The notes under the pieces: generated by a model
The model's database searches: none
What the model saw: the letters and a program-made list of their open reading frames with translations, nothing else
Told to the model about the DNA's origin: nothing
Shown: piece after piece, positions 9,472 through 17,747 of the stretch
Position numbering within the stretch: position 1 is the first letter of the stretch
Layout of the letters: the number at the start of each line of letters is the position of its first letter
Position numbers and translations under genes: made by a program
NCBI RefSeq assembly: GCF_002205845.1
Contig: NZ_NISI01000005.1
Coordinates: 124,001 to 188,000 of the forward strand
Direction of reading: 5' to 3'
DNA: 64,000 nucleotides
From: Roseateles puraquae
GTDB lineage: Bacteria > Pseudomonadota > Gammaproteobacteria > Burkholderiales > Burkholderiaceae_C

Positions 9472-9761
9472 GACAGGGACAGCAGCGAGAGCGCAGCGGC
9501 TCGCTTCGGCTGAGGCTTCGAGCGTTCGTTTTCGCGCGATGTCCGTCGCAGGCCAGCGGCGACTTGCGGTTCAGCGCCTCTTCTTTGGTGACTTTCTTCT
9601 GGCGCAGCAGAAGAAAGTTACCCGCCCGCCGGGGCTGAGCCCGGACACAGGACAGCCCACTGCGGGCTGTCCTGTGCCTGGCGAAGGCCTTGCCGCTTGC
9701 AAGCGGCAAGGCAGAACTCCCGGCACGGTGCACCGAGTGCCAAAGGCTCTTGGCAAAGCCT
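9472..9761 (-). repeat. Right arm of large inverted-repeat element
   Basis: Reverse-complement copy of 9089-9301, interrupted by about 78 extra bases (9636-9713). Its own hairpin, 9588-9601 with 9608-9621 (14 positions, one G-T pair), corresponds to the hairpin of the left arm. Two base pairs differ between the two hairpins, and both differ on both sides of the stem, so pairing is kept. Confidence 0.85.
9636..9713. repeat. Block of two perfect palindromes present only in the right arm
   Basis: It contains a perfect 13-bp hairpin (9646-9658 with 9664-9676, loop ACTGC) and a perfect 26-base palindrome centred at 9699/9700 (9687-9712). The left arm has no counterpart, so this is either a hairpin-pair insertion into the right arm or a deletion from the left arm. 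Confidence 0.8.
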
Positions 9762-9788
9762 ACGGTTCAGGACCAAGTGCAAGCCCAG

Positions 9789-9812
9789 CAAAAACGGGGC
9801 CGCAGCCCCGTT
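9789..9812 (-). terminator. Intrinsic terminator of the M13 peptidase gene
   Basis: Read on the minus strand: an 8-bp stem AACGGGGC/GCCCCGTT (9793-9800 with 9805-9812, loop TGCG) followed by five T (complement of 9790-9794). It lies about 25 bases beyond the peptidase stop codon. Confidence 0.85.
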
Positions 9813-9836
9813 CTCAAACCAACGCTTGCAACCCGA

Positions 9837-11867
9837 TCACCACACCGTGATCGGATCCGTCGCCACCATCGCACTCCCCGCCTTGCACGAAAACGCCTGC
9901 GCAAAGTAGGGCGAGTTGCTCATCGGCGTCAGCACGCGGTACTTGGCCGGTGAGTGGGAGTCGGTGCGCAGCTGGTTGATCAGGAACTCGGTGCGCACCT
10001 TGTTGCGCCACACCAGCGCATTGCTGATGAAGAAGCGCTGCGCCGGGGTGTAGCCGTCGATCTTCCGGTCCGCGCCGCCGGTGCGCTTCAGCGCCAGCTG
10101 CAGGCCCTCGTAGGCGATGGGCAGGCCCGACATGTCGGAGATGTTCTCGCCCAGCGTCAGGCGGCCGTTGATGTTGTAGCCGGGCAGGGGCGAGATGGCG
10201 CTGTAGCGCTCGGCGACCTTGTCGGCGCGGGCCTTGTAGCCCTCGGCGTCCGCGGGCGTCCACCAGTCGGTCAGAGAGCCGGTGGCGTCGAAGTTGCGGC
10301 CGCTGTCGTCGAAGTGGTGGGTGATCTCGTGGCCGATCACCATGCCGATGCCGCCGTAGTTGCTGGCGTCGTCGGCCTTGGCGTCGAAGAAGGGCGGCTG
10401 CAGGATGCCGGCCGGGAAGGTGATCTGGTTCAGGCCGCCGGCAAAGGCGTTGACGATGTGCGGGCTGGTGCGCCAGCGGTTGCGCTCCACGGGCGCGTCC
10501 AGGTCCTTGATCTGGCGGTCGCTGTGCCACAGCGCGACCTTCAGCCAGTTGCCCGCGTAGTCGTTGGCGCTGAGCTGCAGGCCTTCATACTGCGGCCACT
10601 TGGCGGGCGCGCCGATCATGGGCTGCATCTGCGCAAGTTTCTCCAGGGCCTTGGCTTTGGTGGGCGCGGTCATCCACGAGAGCTTCTCGATGCGGGCTTT
10701 CATGGCGGCGCGCACGTCTTCCACCAGTTGCAGCGATCGCTTCTGCGCCTCGGGCGAGAAGGCACGGGCCACGAACAGCTCGCCCAGGGCCAGCGCCACG
10801 GGCTCGTTGCCGTAGCGGCCGCCGATCTGCTGGATGACCTCTTCATTGCGAGGCGCCGGCGCCTGCAGGCCGGTGATGGCCTTGCCGCGGTACTCGAACG
10901 ACGCATCGGCGAAGGCCTTGGGCAGGCGCGGCGCGGCGGCATCGAGCACCCGCACGGCCAGGTAGCTGCGCCACACCGCCAGCGGCGTGTCAGCGGCCAG
11001 CTTGGCCACGCGGGTGGCGAACTCGGGCTGCGCCACGATGAAGCGCTGTGGCAGCTTGGCGCCTGCCGTCAGCACCGCGAGGTAGGCGTTCCAGTCCAGA
11101 CCCGGGGCCGCGGTGGCCAGATCGGCCGCGCTCATGGGGTTGTAGTTGGCATTGGGGTCTCGCAGCTTGGCGCGCTCGCGCGAGGCTTCGGCCAGCTGGG
11201 TCTCGAACGCCATCAGCGCGTCCAGGTCGGCGTCGGCGGCTGGGCGGCCGGCCGCGGCCAGCACGGTCTTGGCGAACTGGCGGTAGGCGGTGGTCAGGCC
11301 GCGGGTGCGGTCATCGGTGCGGAAGTAGTCGTCCCGGTCAGGCAGGCCCAGGCCCGACTGGCCGAGGTTCAGCACATTGCGCCGGGTGTCCTTGCGGTCG
11401 GGCGACACGCCGTAGCCCAGCGGCGCGGCCACGCCGCTGCGGGCGAGCAGGGCGAGCAGCGTGGGCAGGTCTTCGCGGCGCTGCAGGCTGTCGATGCGGT
11501 TGAGCAGCGGCGTGACCGACGTCAGGCCGCGTGCCTCGATGGCGGCTTCGTCCATGCCGGAGGCGTAGTAGGCGGCGATGAGCTTCAGGCCCGGCGTGGT
11601 CTGCAGCCGGGGCTGGTCGGCCAGTTCCTTCAGCGCCCGGTTCAGCAGCTCGTCGTTGGCCTGTCGCAGCTGCTCGAAGCTGCCGATGCGGGCGCGGCTG
11701 GCCGGCAGCTCGGTGGCGGCCTCCCAGTTGCCGTTGACGAAGCTGTAGAAGTCGTCACAGGGCTGGACCTCCTTGGACAGGCCCTTCAGGTCCAGGGCGT
11801 GGGCGGTGGCAGCCAGGCCCAGCAGGGTCGCTGCGGCGGCGAGGCGGTGGCGGGCGAATCGGGTCAT
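9837..11867 (-). CDS. M13 family zinc metallopeptidase (neprilysin/PepO-like)
   Basis: A 676-residue endopeptidase with a signal peptide (about residues 1-20, ending TAHA) that places it in the periplasm or outside. The zinc motif HEITHHF begins at His513, and the third ligand Glu574 lies in GENISDMSG, the M13 arrangement HExxH plus ExxxD. The upstream NAFAGGLNQITFPAGILQPP segment is the conserved substrate-binding strand of the family. The protein ends close to a conserved Cys and terminal Trp, as in neprilysin-like enzymes. The start is the ATG at 11867; the frame is open further upstream but without a signal-like N-terminus. It is divergent from the PstS-like gene and ends at its own terminator. 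Confidence 0.93.
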   Translation of the reverse strand: MTRFARHRLAAAATLLGLAATAHALDLKGLSKEVQPCDDFYSFVNGNWEAATELPASRARIGSFEQLRQANDELLNRALKELADQPRLQTTPGLKLIAAYYASGMDEAAIEARGLTSVTPLLNRIDSLQRREDLPTLLALLARSGVAAPLGYGVSPDRKDTRRNVLNLGQSGLGLPDRDDYFRTDDRTRGLTTAYRQFAKTVLAAAGRPAADADLDALMAFETQLAEASRERAKLRDPNANYNPMSAADLATAAPGLDWNAYLAVLTAGAKLPQRFIVAQPEFATRVAKLAADTPLAVWRSYLAVRVLDAAAPRLPKAFADASFEYRGKAITGLQAPAPRNEEVIQQIGGRYGNEPVALALGELFVARAFSPEAQKRSLQLVEDVRAAMKARIEKLSWMTAPTKAKALEKLAQMQPMIGAPAKWPQYEGLQLSANDYAGNWLKVALWHSDRQIKDLDAPVERNRWRTSPHIVNAFAGGLNQITFPAGILQPPFFDAKADDASNYGGIGMVIGHEITHHFDDSGRNFDATGSLTDWWTPADAEGYKARADKVAERYSAISPLPGYNINGRLTLGENISDMSGLPIAYEGLQLALKRTGGADRKIDGYTPAQRFFISNALVWRNKVRTEFLINQLRTDSHSPAKYRVLTPMSNSPYFAQAFSCKAGSAMVATDPITVW

Positions 11868-11979
11868 GGGGTGACAGGCAGATGGCAGGAAGAACGTGCG
11901 ATTAGACCGGCCCCTCAACCCAGGGGACGGAAGACACAGGGCATGATTACGGGTTTTCACCAAGCCTGCTGTACCGGCC

Positions 11980-13035
11980 ATGTTCCGTTCCCTGCGTCTC
12001 CTGCGCGCTGCCCTGTGCCTCGCCGTCCCCCTGACCCTGACCTGGGGCGCCACCGCGCAGACCGTGCAAGGGCAGGGCGCGACCTTCCCGTCCAAGGTCT
12101 ACGAGACCTGGGCCAAGGCCTTCGCCAAGGCGGGCGGCGTGGCCGTTCTGTACAAGGGCACCGGCTCGGGTGACGGCATCAAGCAGATCACCGCCCGCAA
12201 GGTTGACTTTGGCGGCACGGACTCCCCCCTGCCGCCGGCCGAGCTGGCCAAGCAGCATCTGGTGCAGATCCCCATGCTCGTGGGCGGCGTGGTGCCGGTG
12301 GTCAACCTGCCCGGCCTGGGCGGCGCGGTGCAGCTGGACGGCCCCGCGCTGGCCGACATCTTCCTGGGCCGCATCAAGTTCTGGAACGACGGCCGCATCG
12401 CCGCACTCAACCCCGGGCTGAGCCTGCCGGCCCAGCCCATCAAGCGCATCGTGCGTGCCGAGAAATCGGGCACGAGCGACGGCTTCAGCCGCTACCTTTC
12501 GGGCGTCTCCCCCGCGTTCAAGGCCGAGGTGGGCGCCAGCCAGGCGCCGGCCTGGCCGGGCGAGCCGCTGAAGGCCGAAGGCAACGACGGCATGGTGCAG
12601 ACCCTGCGCGCCACGTCCGGCGGCATCGCCTATGTCTCCTACGACCGCGTGCTGCGCGACAAGCTCGCCGCCGTCAAGCTGCGCAACGCGGCGGGCCGCT
12701 TTGTGCTGCCCTCCGAGCGCGGCTTTGCCGTGGCGGTGCTGGAGAGCGACATGCACCGCTCGGGCGATGACCTCGCCACGTTGCTGGACCGCCCGGGCCC
12801 CGAGGCCTGGCCCATCACCCTCACCAGCTTCGTGCTGGTGGACGCCGAGCCGGCCCAGGGCGCCCAGGTGCAGGGCGCGCTCAAGTTCCTGTACTGGTGC
12901 TTCATGCACGGAGACGACCTCACCCGCGGCACGGGCTTTGCGCCGCTGCCGGTGAGCGTGCAGTCGCGCCTGGCCGGACGCTTCACGCAGGTCAAGCCGC
13001 GGGATGGCGCGCTGCCGGTGTACCAGTCGTTCTGA
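11980..13035 (+). CDS. pstS: PstS-like phosphate-binding periplasmic protein
   Basis: A 351-residue secreted binding protein with a signal peptide (about 1-26, ending ATAQ). The motifs QGQGATFPSKVYETW, YKGTGSGDGIKQI and DFGGTDSPL match the phosphate-contacting loops of PstS. EKSGTSDGFSRYL and SGGIAYVSYD match the second lobe. It would capture phosphate for the PstCAB ABC transporter, yet no pstC, pstA, pstB, phoU or phoB lies nearby, so it is either a stand-alone paralogue or a regulatory/adhesive relative. The DUF971 gene follows after 14 bases on the same strand. Confidence 0.85.
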   Translation: MFRSLRLLRAALCLAVPLTLTWGATAQTVQGQGATFPSKVYETWAKAFAKAGGVAVLYKGTGSGDGIKQITARKVDFGGTDSPLPPAELAKQHLVQIPMLVGGVVPVVNLPGLGGAVQLDGPALADIFLGRIKFWNDGRIAALNPGLSLPAQPIKRIVRAEKSGTSDGFSRYLSGVSPAFKAEVGASQAPAWPGEPLKAEGNDGMVQTLRATSGGIAYVSYDRVLRDKLAAVKLRNAAGRFVLPSERGFAVAVLESDMHRSGDDLATLLDRPGPEAWPITLTSFVLVDAEPAQGAQVQGALKFLYWCFMHGDDLTRGTGFAPLPVSVQSRLAGRFTQVKPRDGALPVYQSF

Positions 13036-13049
13036 GGGACACTCCCGCC

Positions 13050-13442
13050 ATGCCAGCGCCTACCGAACTCACCGTCCACCAGCAGTCGCGCGTGCTCGAG
13101 ATCGCCTTCGACGACGGCGCGCGCTTTCGCATCCCGTTCGAGCTGATGCGCGTCTACAGCCCCTCGGCCGAGGTCATGGGCCACGGCCCGGGCCAGGAAG
13201 TGCTGCAGACCGGCAAGCGCGACGTCGTGATCACCAACCTTGAGGCGGTGGGTCACTACGCGGTGCGCCCGGAGTTCTCCGACGGCCACGCCAGCGGCCT
13301 GTTCGCCTGGGACTACCTCTACAAGCTCGGCAGCCAGCAGGACGCCCTCTGGCGCGACTACGAAGCCCGCCTCGCCGCCGCCGGCAAGGGCCGCGACGAC
13401 CCCATGCCCGACAAGAGCGGCGGCAGCTGCCATTCGCACTGA
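13050..13442 (+). CDS. DUF971 domain protein
   Basis: A 130-residue protein with the DUF971 fold, related to the N-terminal domain of gamma-butyrobetaine hydroxylase. Recognisable segments are IAFDDGARFRIPFELMRVYSPSAEV and LFAWDYLYKLG. The C-terminal tail carries Cys and His (GGSCHSH), which could bind metal. It is 3 bases upstream of ubiE, an arrangement I recall as conserved in Betaproteobacteria, hinting at a role linked to quinone synthesis or Fe-S metabolism; this is inference. The start is the ATG at 13050. Confidence 0.85.
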   Translation: MPAPTELTVHQQSRVLEIAFDDGARFRIPFELMRVYSPSAEVMGHGPGQEVLQTGKRDVVITNLEAVGHYAVRPEFSDGHASGLFAWDYLYKLGSQQDALWRDYEARLAAAGKGRDDPMPDKSGGSCHSH

Positions 13443-13445
13443 ACC

Positions 13446-14177
13446 ATGAGCACCACCCATTTCGGTTTCCAGCAGGTCGACGAGAACGAGAAGGCCCGCA
13501 AGGTGCGGGGCGTGTTCGACTCGGTCGCGTCCAAGTACGACCTCATGAACGACGTGATGTCGGCCGGCCTGCACCGGGCCTGGAAGGCCTATACCGTGCA
13601 GGTGGCCAACCTCAAGCCGGGCGAGCGGGCGCTGGACATCGCGGGCGGCACGGGCGACCTGTCCCGCGCCTTTGCGCGCAAGGTGGGTGACACGGGCATG
13701 GTCGTGCACACCGACATCAACGAAGCCATGCTGCGCCAGGGCCGTGACCGGCTGCTGGACGAAGGCCTCATCCTGCCCACGAGCCTCGCCGACGCCGAGA
13801 AGCTGCCGTTCAAGGACGAGAGCTTCGACCTGGTGAGCGTGGCCTTCGGCCTGCGCAACATGACCCACAAGGACCTGGCCCTGGCCGAGATGTGCCGGGT
13901 GCTGAAGCCGGGCGGGCGGCTGCTGGTGCTGGAGTTCTCGCGCATCGCGGAGCCGCTGCGTAAGCCTTACGACTGGTACTCCTTCAACATCCTGCCCAAG
14001 CTCGGGTCGCTGTTCGCGGGCGACGCCGACAGCTACCGCTACCTCGCGGAGTCCATCCGCATGCACCCCGACCAGGCCACCCTCAAGGCCATGATGAAGA
14101 CGGCCGGCTTCGGCCACGTGGACGTGCACAACCTCAGCGCCGGCATCGTCGCGCTGCACGCCGGCATCAAGTGCTGA
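13446..14177 (+). CDS. ubiE: Ubiquinone/menaquinone C-methyltransferase UbiE
   Basis: A 243-residue SAM-dependent methyltransferase that C-methylates 2-methoxy-6-polyprenyl-1,4-benzoquinol in ubiquinone synthesis. The family N-terminus [16 protein letters not shown] and [16 protein letters not shown], the SAM loop LDIAGGTGD (63-71), and the UbiE-specific [10 protein letters not shown] and LEFSR segments are all present, with normal length. It follows the DUF971 gene. In relatives a Tim44-like gene and ubiJ-ubiB usually come next; here the EPS locus begins instead and ubiJ-ubiB resume 33.8 kb downstream. Confidence 0.97.
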   Translation: MSTTHFGFQQVDENEKARKVRGVFDSVASKYDLMNDVMSAGLHRAWKAYTVQVANLKPGERALDIAGGTGDLSRAFARKVGDTGMVVHTDINEAMLRQGRDRLLDEGLILPTSLADAEKLPFKDESFDLVSVAFGLRNMTHKDLALAEMCRVLKPGGRLLVLEFSRIAEPLRKPYDWYSFNILPKLGSLFAGDADSYRYLAESIRMHPDQATLKAMMKTAGFGHVDVHNLSAGIVALHAGIKC

Positions 14178-14488
14178 CCCGCCGCGCCGTGCGGCGCTGA
14201 TGCACCGGCCCGGGGCGCCGCCCGCGGGCCCTGACCACCCCTGCCCAGGGGTTAGGCCGCACGCCGGGACGGCGATATCCTCATCCGCCGGCGATGGCAT
14301 CCCCCAAGAACGTGGGGGCCTGCGGAACTTACGTCTTGAAATCGCTCTAACCGCGGTCGGCTGAATGCGGCTGCGCACGCCCCCTGTTATGGGTTCGTGC
14401 GTGCCCCAGACCCGACATATGCCCCCGCTACACTGGTTTGCTCCTATGGGCAAGGAGCCCTCTTCTCCATAACAAGGACCGACAAAAG
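14178..14488. other. Intergenic region before the EPS locus: hairpins and probable promoter
   Basis: A 311-base gap with no gene. After ubiE lie two strong hairpins without a T tract: 14207-14230 (about 10 bp, one bulged base) and a perfect 7-bp stem at 14237-14252. A third small stem is CCCCCA/TGGGGG near 14302-14319. TACACT at 14429-14434 is a possible -10 element, without a convincing -35, and AAGGA at 14474-14478 may serve as the ribosome binding site of epsD. The region must contain the promoter for the leading EPS operon. No sigma-54 element was found. Confidence 0.5.
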
Positions 14489-15457
14489 ATGGCAACGCGA
14501 CTGATCAACCACCGGGCCCCTCTGCTGCTGGCCATCGTTGCCGCGGCGGCAATGCTCGCGGCCTGTGGTGGCGACAAGGGCGACAAGGCGTCGCAGACGG
14601 CCGCCAAGGTCAACAAGGAAGAGATCACCGTCCACCAGATCAACTTCGTGCTGCAGCGCCAGCAAGGTCTCAAGCCCGAGCAGGCCGAAGCCGCGAGCCG
14701 CCAGGTGCTGGAGCGCCTGATCGACCAGGAACTGGCCGTGCAGAAGGCCCAGGAGCAGAAGGTCGACCGCGACCCGCGCGTCGTGCAGCAGATCGAAGCC
14801 GCCAAGCGCGAGATCATCGCCCGCGCCTACGCCGAGCGCGTCGGTGAGACCGTCACCAAGCCCAGCGCGGAAGAGGTCAGCAAGTACTACAACGACAAGC
14901 CCGCCCTGTTCAAGGAACGCCGCATCTACAGCCTGCAAGAGCTGCAGATCCAGGCCAAGCCCGAGCAGTTCGAGGCCATCCGCGCCAAGCTGGCCGGGGC
15001 CAAGAGCCTCAACGAGTTCGCCGAGTACCTCAAGTCGGCCGACCTGCGCTTCAGCGGCAACCAGGCCGTGCGTGCCGCCGAGCAGCTGCCGCTGGCCAGC
15101 GTCGACGCGATCTCGCGCATGAAGGACGGCGACTCCATGATCAGCGCCAACCCGGCGGGCCTGACAGTGCTGTTCCTGGTGGGCTCGCGCAGCGAACCGG
15201 TCGACGAGTCGCGCGCGCGCCCCGCCATCGAAGCCTTCCTGCTGAACCAGCGCAAGGCCGAAGCCATCCAGAAGGACCTCAAGGCCCTGCGCGAGAGCTC
15301 CAAGATCGAATACGTGGGCAAGTTCGCCCAGCCGGCACCCGCCGGTGCCGCCTCGGCGCCCGTGCTGCCGGCCGCCACCGATGCCGCCGCGCCTGCCGCG
15401 CCGGCCGCCAGCGGGCTCGACCCCGCTTCCATCTCCAAGGGCATGGGCCTGAAATGA
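14489..15457 (+). CDS. epsD: EpsD-family peptidyl-prolyl isomerase lipoprotein
   Basis: A 322-residue predicted lipoprotein: signal peptide ending in the lipobox LAAC with Cys26. It has the SurA/PpiD-like N-terminal chaperone region (about 40-140, with LERLIDQELAVQKA) and a parvulin-like region (about 145-270). The tail, about 290-322, is rich in Ala and Pro. EpsD-type isomerases are found at the head of exosortase-B EPS clusters and are thought to help outer-membrane secretion proteins fold; the catalytic activity here is not proven by sequence. The start is the ATG at 14489, because the longer frame upstream would bury the signal peptide. Its stop overlaps the epsE start (ATGA). Confidence 0.88.
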   Translation: MATRLINHRAPLLLAIVAAAAMLAACGGDKGDKASQTAAKVNKEEITVHQINFVLQRQQGLKPEQAEAASRQVLERLIDQELAVQKAQEQKVDRDPRVVQQIEAAKREIIARAYAERVGETVTKPSAEEVSKYYNDKPALFKERRIYSLQELQIQAKPEQFEAIRAKLAGAKSLNEFAEYLKSADLRFSGNQAVRAAEQLPLASVDAISRMKDGDSMISANPAGLTVLFLVGSRSEPVDESRARPAIEAFLLNQRKAEAIQKDLKALRESSKIEYVGKFAQPAPAGAASAPVLPAATDAAAPAAPAASGLDPASISKGMGLK

Positions 15458-16296
15458 TCCGACTCCCTCACCTGCTCATCGCCGCCACGCTCGGGCTCGC
15501 AGCCCTCGGCGTACAGGCCCAGGCCCAGCCTTCTGCGGCGGCGGCCAACGCCAATGCCAATGCCGAGTACCGGCTGGGCGCCGGCGACGTGGTGCGCATC
15601 GTCGTCTACCAGAACCCCGACCTCACGCTGGAGACGCGCGTCTCCGAGACCGGGGTCATCAGCTACCCGCTGCTGGGCAGTGTGCGCATCGGCGGGCTGG
15701 CGGTCAGCGCTGCTGAAAAGCTGATCGCCGACGGCCTGAAGAACGGCAGCTTCGTGAAGTCGCCCCAGGTCACCCTCATCCTGTTGCAGATCAAGGGCAA
15801 CCAGGCCAGCGTGCTGGGCCAGGTCAACCGCCCGGGCCGCTACCCCATCGAGACGACCGACATGCGCCTGACCGACCTGCTGGCCAATGCCGGCGGCGTG
15901 GCCACGAGCGGCGGCGACATCCTCGTGCTCAGCGGCACCCGCAACGGCAAGCCCTACCGGCTGGAAGTCGACCTGCCCAGCGTCTTCGGTCCCACGGCTG
16001 ACGCTGGCCGGGCCAACGACGTCATCATCCAGAACGGCGACGTGCTCTGGGTCGACCGCGCCCCCATCGTCTACATCTACGGCGAAGTGCAGCGCCCCGG
16101 CCCGATGCGCCTGGAGCGCGGCATGACGCTCATGCAGGCCCTGGCCACCGGCGGCGGCCTGAACCCGCGCGGCACCGAGCGCGGCATCCGCGTGCACCGC
16201 AAGGGCGCTGACGGCAAGGTCCAGGTCATGCAACCCGGCATGGACGACAGCCTGAAGGACGGCGACGTCGTGTACGTCAAGGAAAGCCTGTTCTGA
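15454..16296 (+). CDS. epsE: EpsE/Wza-type polysaccharide export protein
   Basis: A 280-residue secreted protein with signal peptide 1 to about 24, an Asn/Ala-rich linker, the Poly_export domain (about 38-115, with YRLGAGDVVRI), and two SLBB domains (about 118-195 and 204-275, with GQVNRPGRYPI and GEVQRPGPMRL). Wza-family proteins form the outer-membrane exit channel for EPS. There is no lipobox cysteine after the signal peptide, unlike E. coli Wza, and no C-terminal amphipathic helix, so another barrel, perhaps EpsL, may complete the pore. It is coupled to epsD by a 4-base overlap and lies 16 bases before epsF. Confidence 0.92.
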   Translation: MIRLPHLLIAATLGLAALGVQAQAQPSAAAANANANAEYRLGAGDVVRIVVYQNPDLTLETRVSETGVISYPLLGSVRIGGLAVSAAEKLIADGLKNGSFVKSPQVTLILLQIKGNQASVLGQVNRPGRYPIETTDMRLTDLLANAGGVATSGGDILVLSGTRNGKPYRLEVDLPSVFGPTADAGRANDVIIQNGDVLWVDRAPIVYIYGEVQRPGPMRLERGMTLMQALATGGGLNPRGTERGIRVHRKGADGKVQVMQPGMDDSLKDGDVVYVKESLF

Positions 16297-16312
16297 ACCC
16301 GAGGGCCCTGCA

Positions 16313-17737
16313 ATGAACTTCGTCCAATTCCTGGCCATCCTGCGAGCGCGCTACAAGCTGGCGCTCGGCGTGTTCGGCGTCATCGTGCTGGTGGCTCTCG
16401 TGCTCAGCCTGGTCTGGCCCAAGAGCTACACCGCGTCGGCCTCGGTCGTCATCGATGCCTCCAAGCCTGACCCGCTGGCCGCCGTGCTCTACCCCGGCGG
16501 CATGAACCCCAGCGTGATCGCCACGCAGATCGACGTGATCCAGAGCGACCGCGTGGCCTTCAAGGTCGTGCGCAACCTCAAGCTCACCGAGAACCCGCAG
16601 ATCCGCGAACAGTGGCAAGACGCCACCAAGGGCGAAGGCTCCATCGAGCAGTGGCTGGGCACCGTGTTCCAGCGCGCGCTGGACGTGAAACCCTCGCGCG
16701 AGTCCAACGTGGTCACGGTCACCTACAAGGCGGCCGACCCCAAGTTCGCCGCAGCCCTGGCCAACGCCTTCGTGCAGGCCTACCTCGAGACCAACATCGA
16801 GATGAAGGTCGAGCCGGCGCGCCTGTATTCGTCCTTCTTCGACCAGCGCGCCAAGGAAGCCCGTGACGTGCTCGAAAAGGCCCAGAGCCGCCTGTCCGAG
16901 TTCCAGAAGGAAAAAGGCATCATCGCCACCGATGAGCGCCTGGACGTCGAGAACGCCCGCCTGACCGAGCTGTCCAGCCAGTACGTCGGCCTGCAATCGC
17001 TGGCCTCCGACTCGGTCAGCCGCCAGGCCGCCGCGCGCGGCAACGGTGCCGACCGCATGCAGGAAGTGCTCAACAACCCGCTGATCGCCGGCCTCAAGGC
17101 CGACCAGGCGCGCCTGGAAGCCAAGCTGCAGGAGCTGACCGCCAAGCTCGGCGACAAGAACCCGCAGGTCATCGAGACGCGCGCCAACCTCGCCGAGCTC
17201 AAGACCCGCATCGACAGCGAGACCGTCAAGGTCGGCAGCTCCCTGGGCATCGCCAACAGCATCAACCAGCAGCGCGCTGGCGAGATCAAGGCGCAGCTGG
17301 AGGCGCAGCGCGCCAAGGTGCTGCAGATGAAGGCCGTGCGCGATGACGGCGCCGTGCTCGTGCGCGACGTCGAGAACGCCCAACGCACCTACGACCAGGT
17401 CATGACCCGGCTGAACCAGTCCACCATGGAGAGCCTCGCCACGCAGAGCAATGTGTCGGTGCTGTCGCAGGCGGTCGCGCCCATCACGCCGACCTCGCCG
17501 CGCCTGACCCTGAACATGGCCGTGGCCGTGTTTGCTGGCACGCTGCTGGCGGTGGCCCTGGTCATCGCGATGGAAATGCTCGACCGCCGCGTGCGCAGCG
17601 CCGAGGACGTGGCCCAGGCGGTGGCCCTGCCCGTCCTGGGCGTGCTGCCTTCGCCCACCGCGCGCCGCCTGTTCGGCAAGGCCACGTCGGCCAACCTGAT
17701 GCAGCAGCGCCTGCTCGGCCAGGCGTCGGGCAAGTGA
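16313..17737 (+). CDS. epsF: EpsF/Wzz-type chain length determinant protein
   Basis: A 474-residue inner-membrane polysaccharide co-polymerase. Transmembrane segment 1 is about residues 17-37; a Wzz domain and a long periplasmic coiled coil (about 175-360, with the GNVR-like stretch near 335-385) follow; transmembrane segment 2 is about 402-422; and a cytoplasmic tail ends the protein. It sets polymer length together with the Wzy polymerase and the EpsG kinase. It is a two-chain system, because the kinase is encoded separately by the next gene 10 bases downstream, unlike the fused Wzc of E. coli. Confidence 0.93.
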   Translation: MNFVQFLAILRARYKLALGVFGVIVLVALVLSLVWPKSYTASASVVIDASKPDPLAAVLYPGGMNPSVIATQIDVIQSDRVAFKVVRNLKLTENPQIREQWQDATKGEGSIEQWLGTVFQRALDVKPSRESNVVTVTYKAADPKFAAALANAFVQAYLETNIEMKVEPARLYSSFFDQRAKEARDVLEKAQSRLSEFQKEKGIIATDERLDVENARLTELSSQYVGLQSLASDSVSRQAAARGNGADRMQEVLNNPLIAGLKADQARLEAKLQELTAKLGDKNPQVIETRANLAELKTRIDSETVKVGSSLGIANSINQQRAGEIKAQLEAQRAKVLQMKAVRDDGAVLVRDVENAQRTYDQVMTRLNQSTMESLATQSNVSVLSQAVAPITPTSPRLTLNMAVAVFAGTLLAVALVIAMEMLDRRVRSAEDVAQAVALPVLGVLPSPTARRLFGKATSANLMQQRLLGQASGK

Positions 17738-17747
17738 GCCCGCGCCG

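Noticed and set aside
9046-9733. Small proteins in the 9.0-9.8 kb region on either strand
   Set aside because: They are translations of the inverted-repeat arms; no ribosome binding site, and similarity between them is explained by the repeat.
9089-9761. Insertion sequence or MITE with transposase
   Set aside because: No transposase, no recognisable terminal repeat of an IS family and no clear target duplication; kept only as an inverted-repeat element.
9954-12173. A long plus-strand frame opposite the M13 peptidase
   Set aside because: Low-complexity antisense translation; the minus strand carries the complete metallopeptidase.
14178-14488. Sigma-54 promoter ahead of the EPS locus
   Set aside because: No GG-N10-GC element with suitable context was found.
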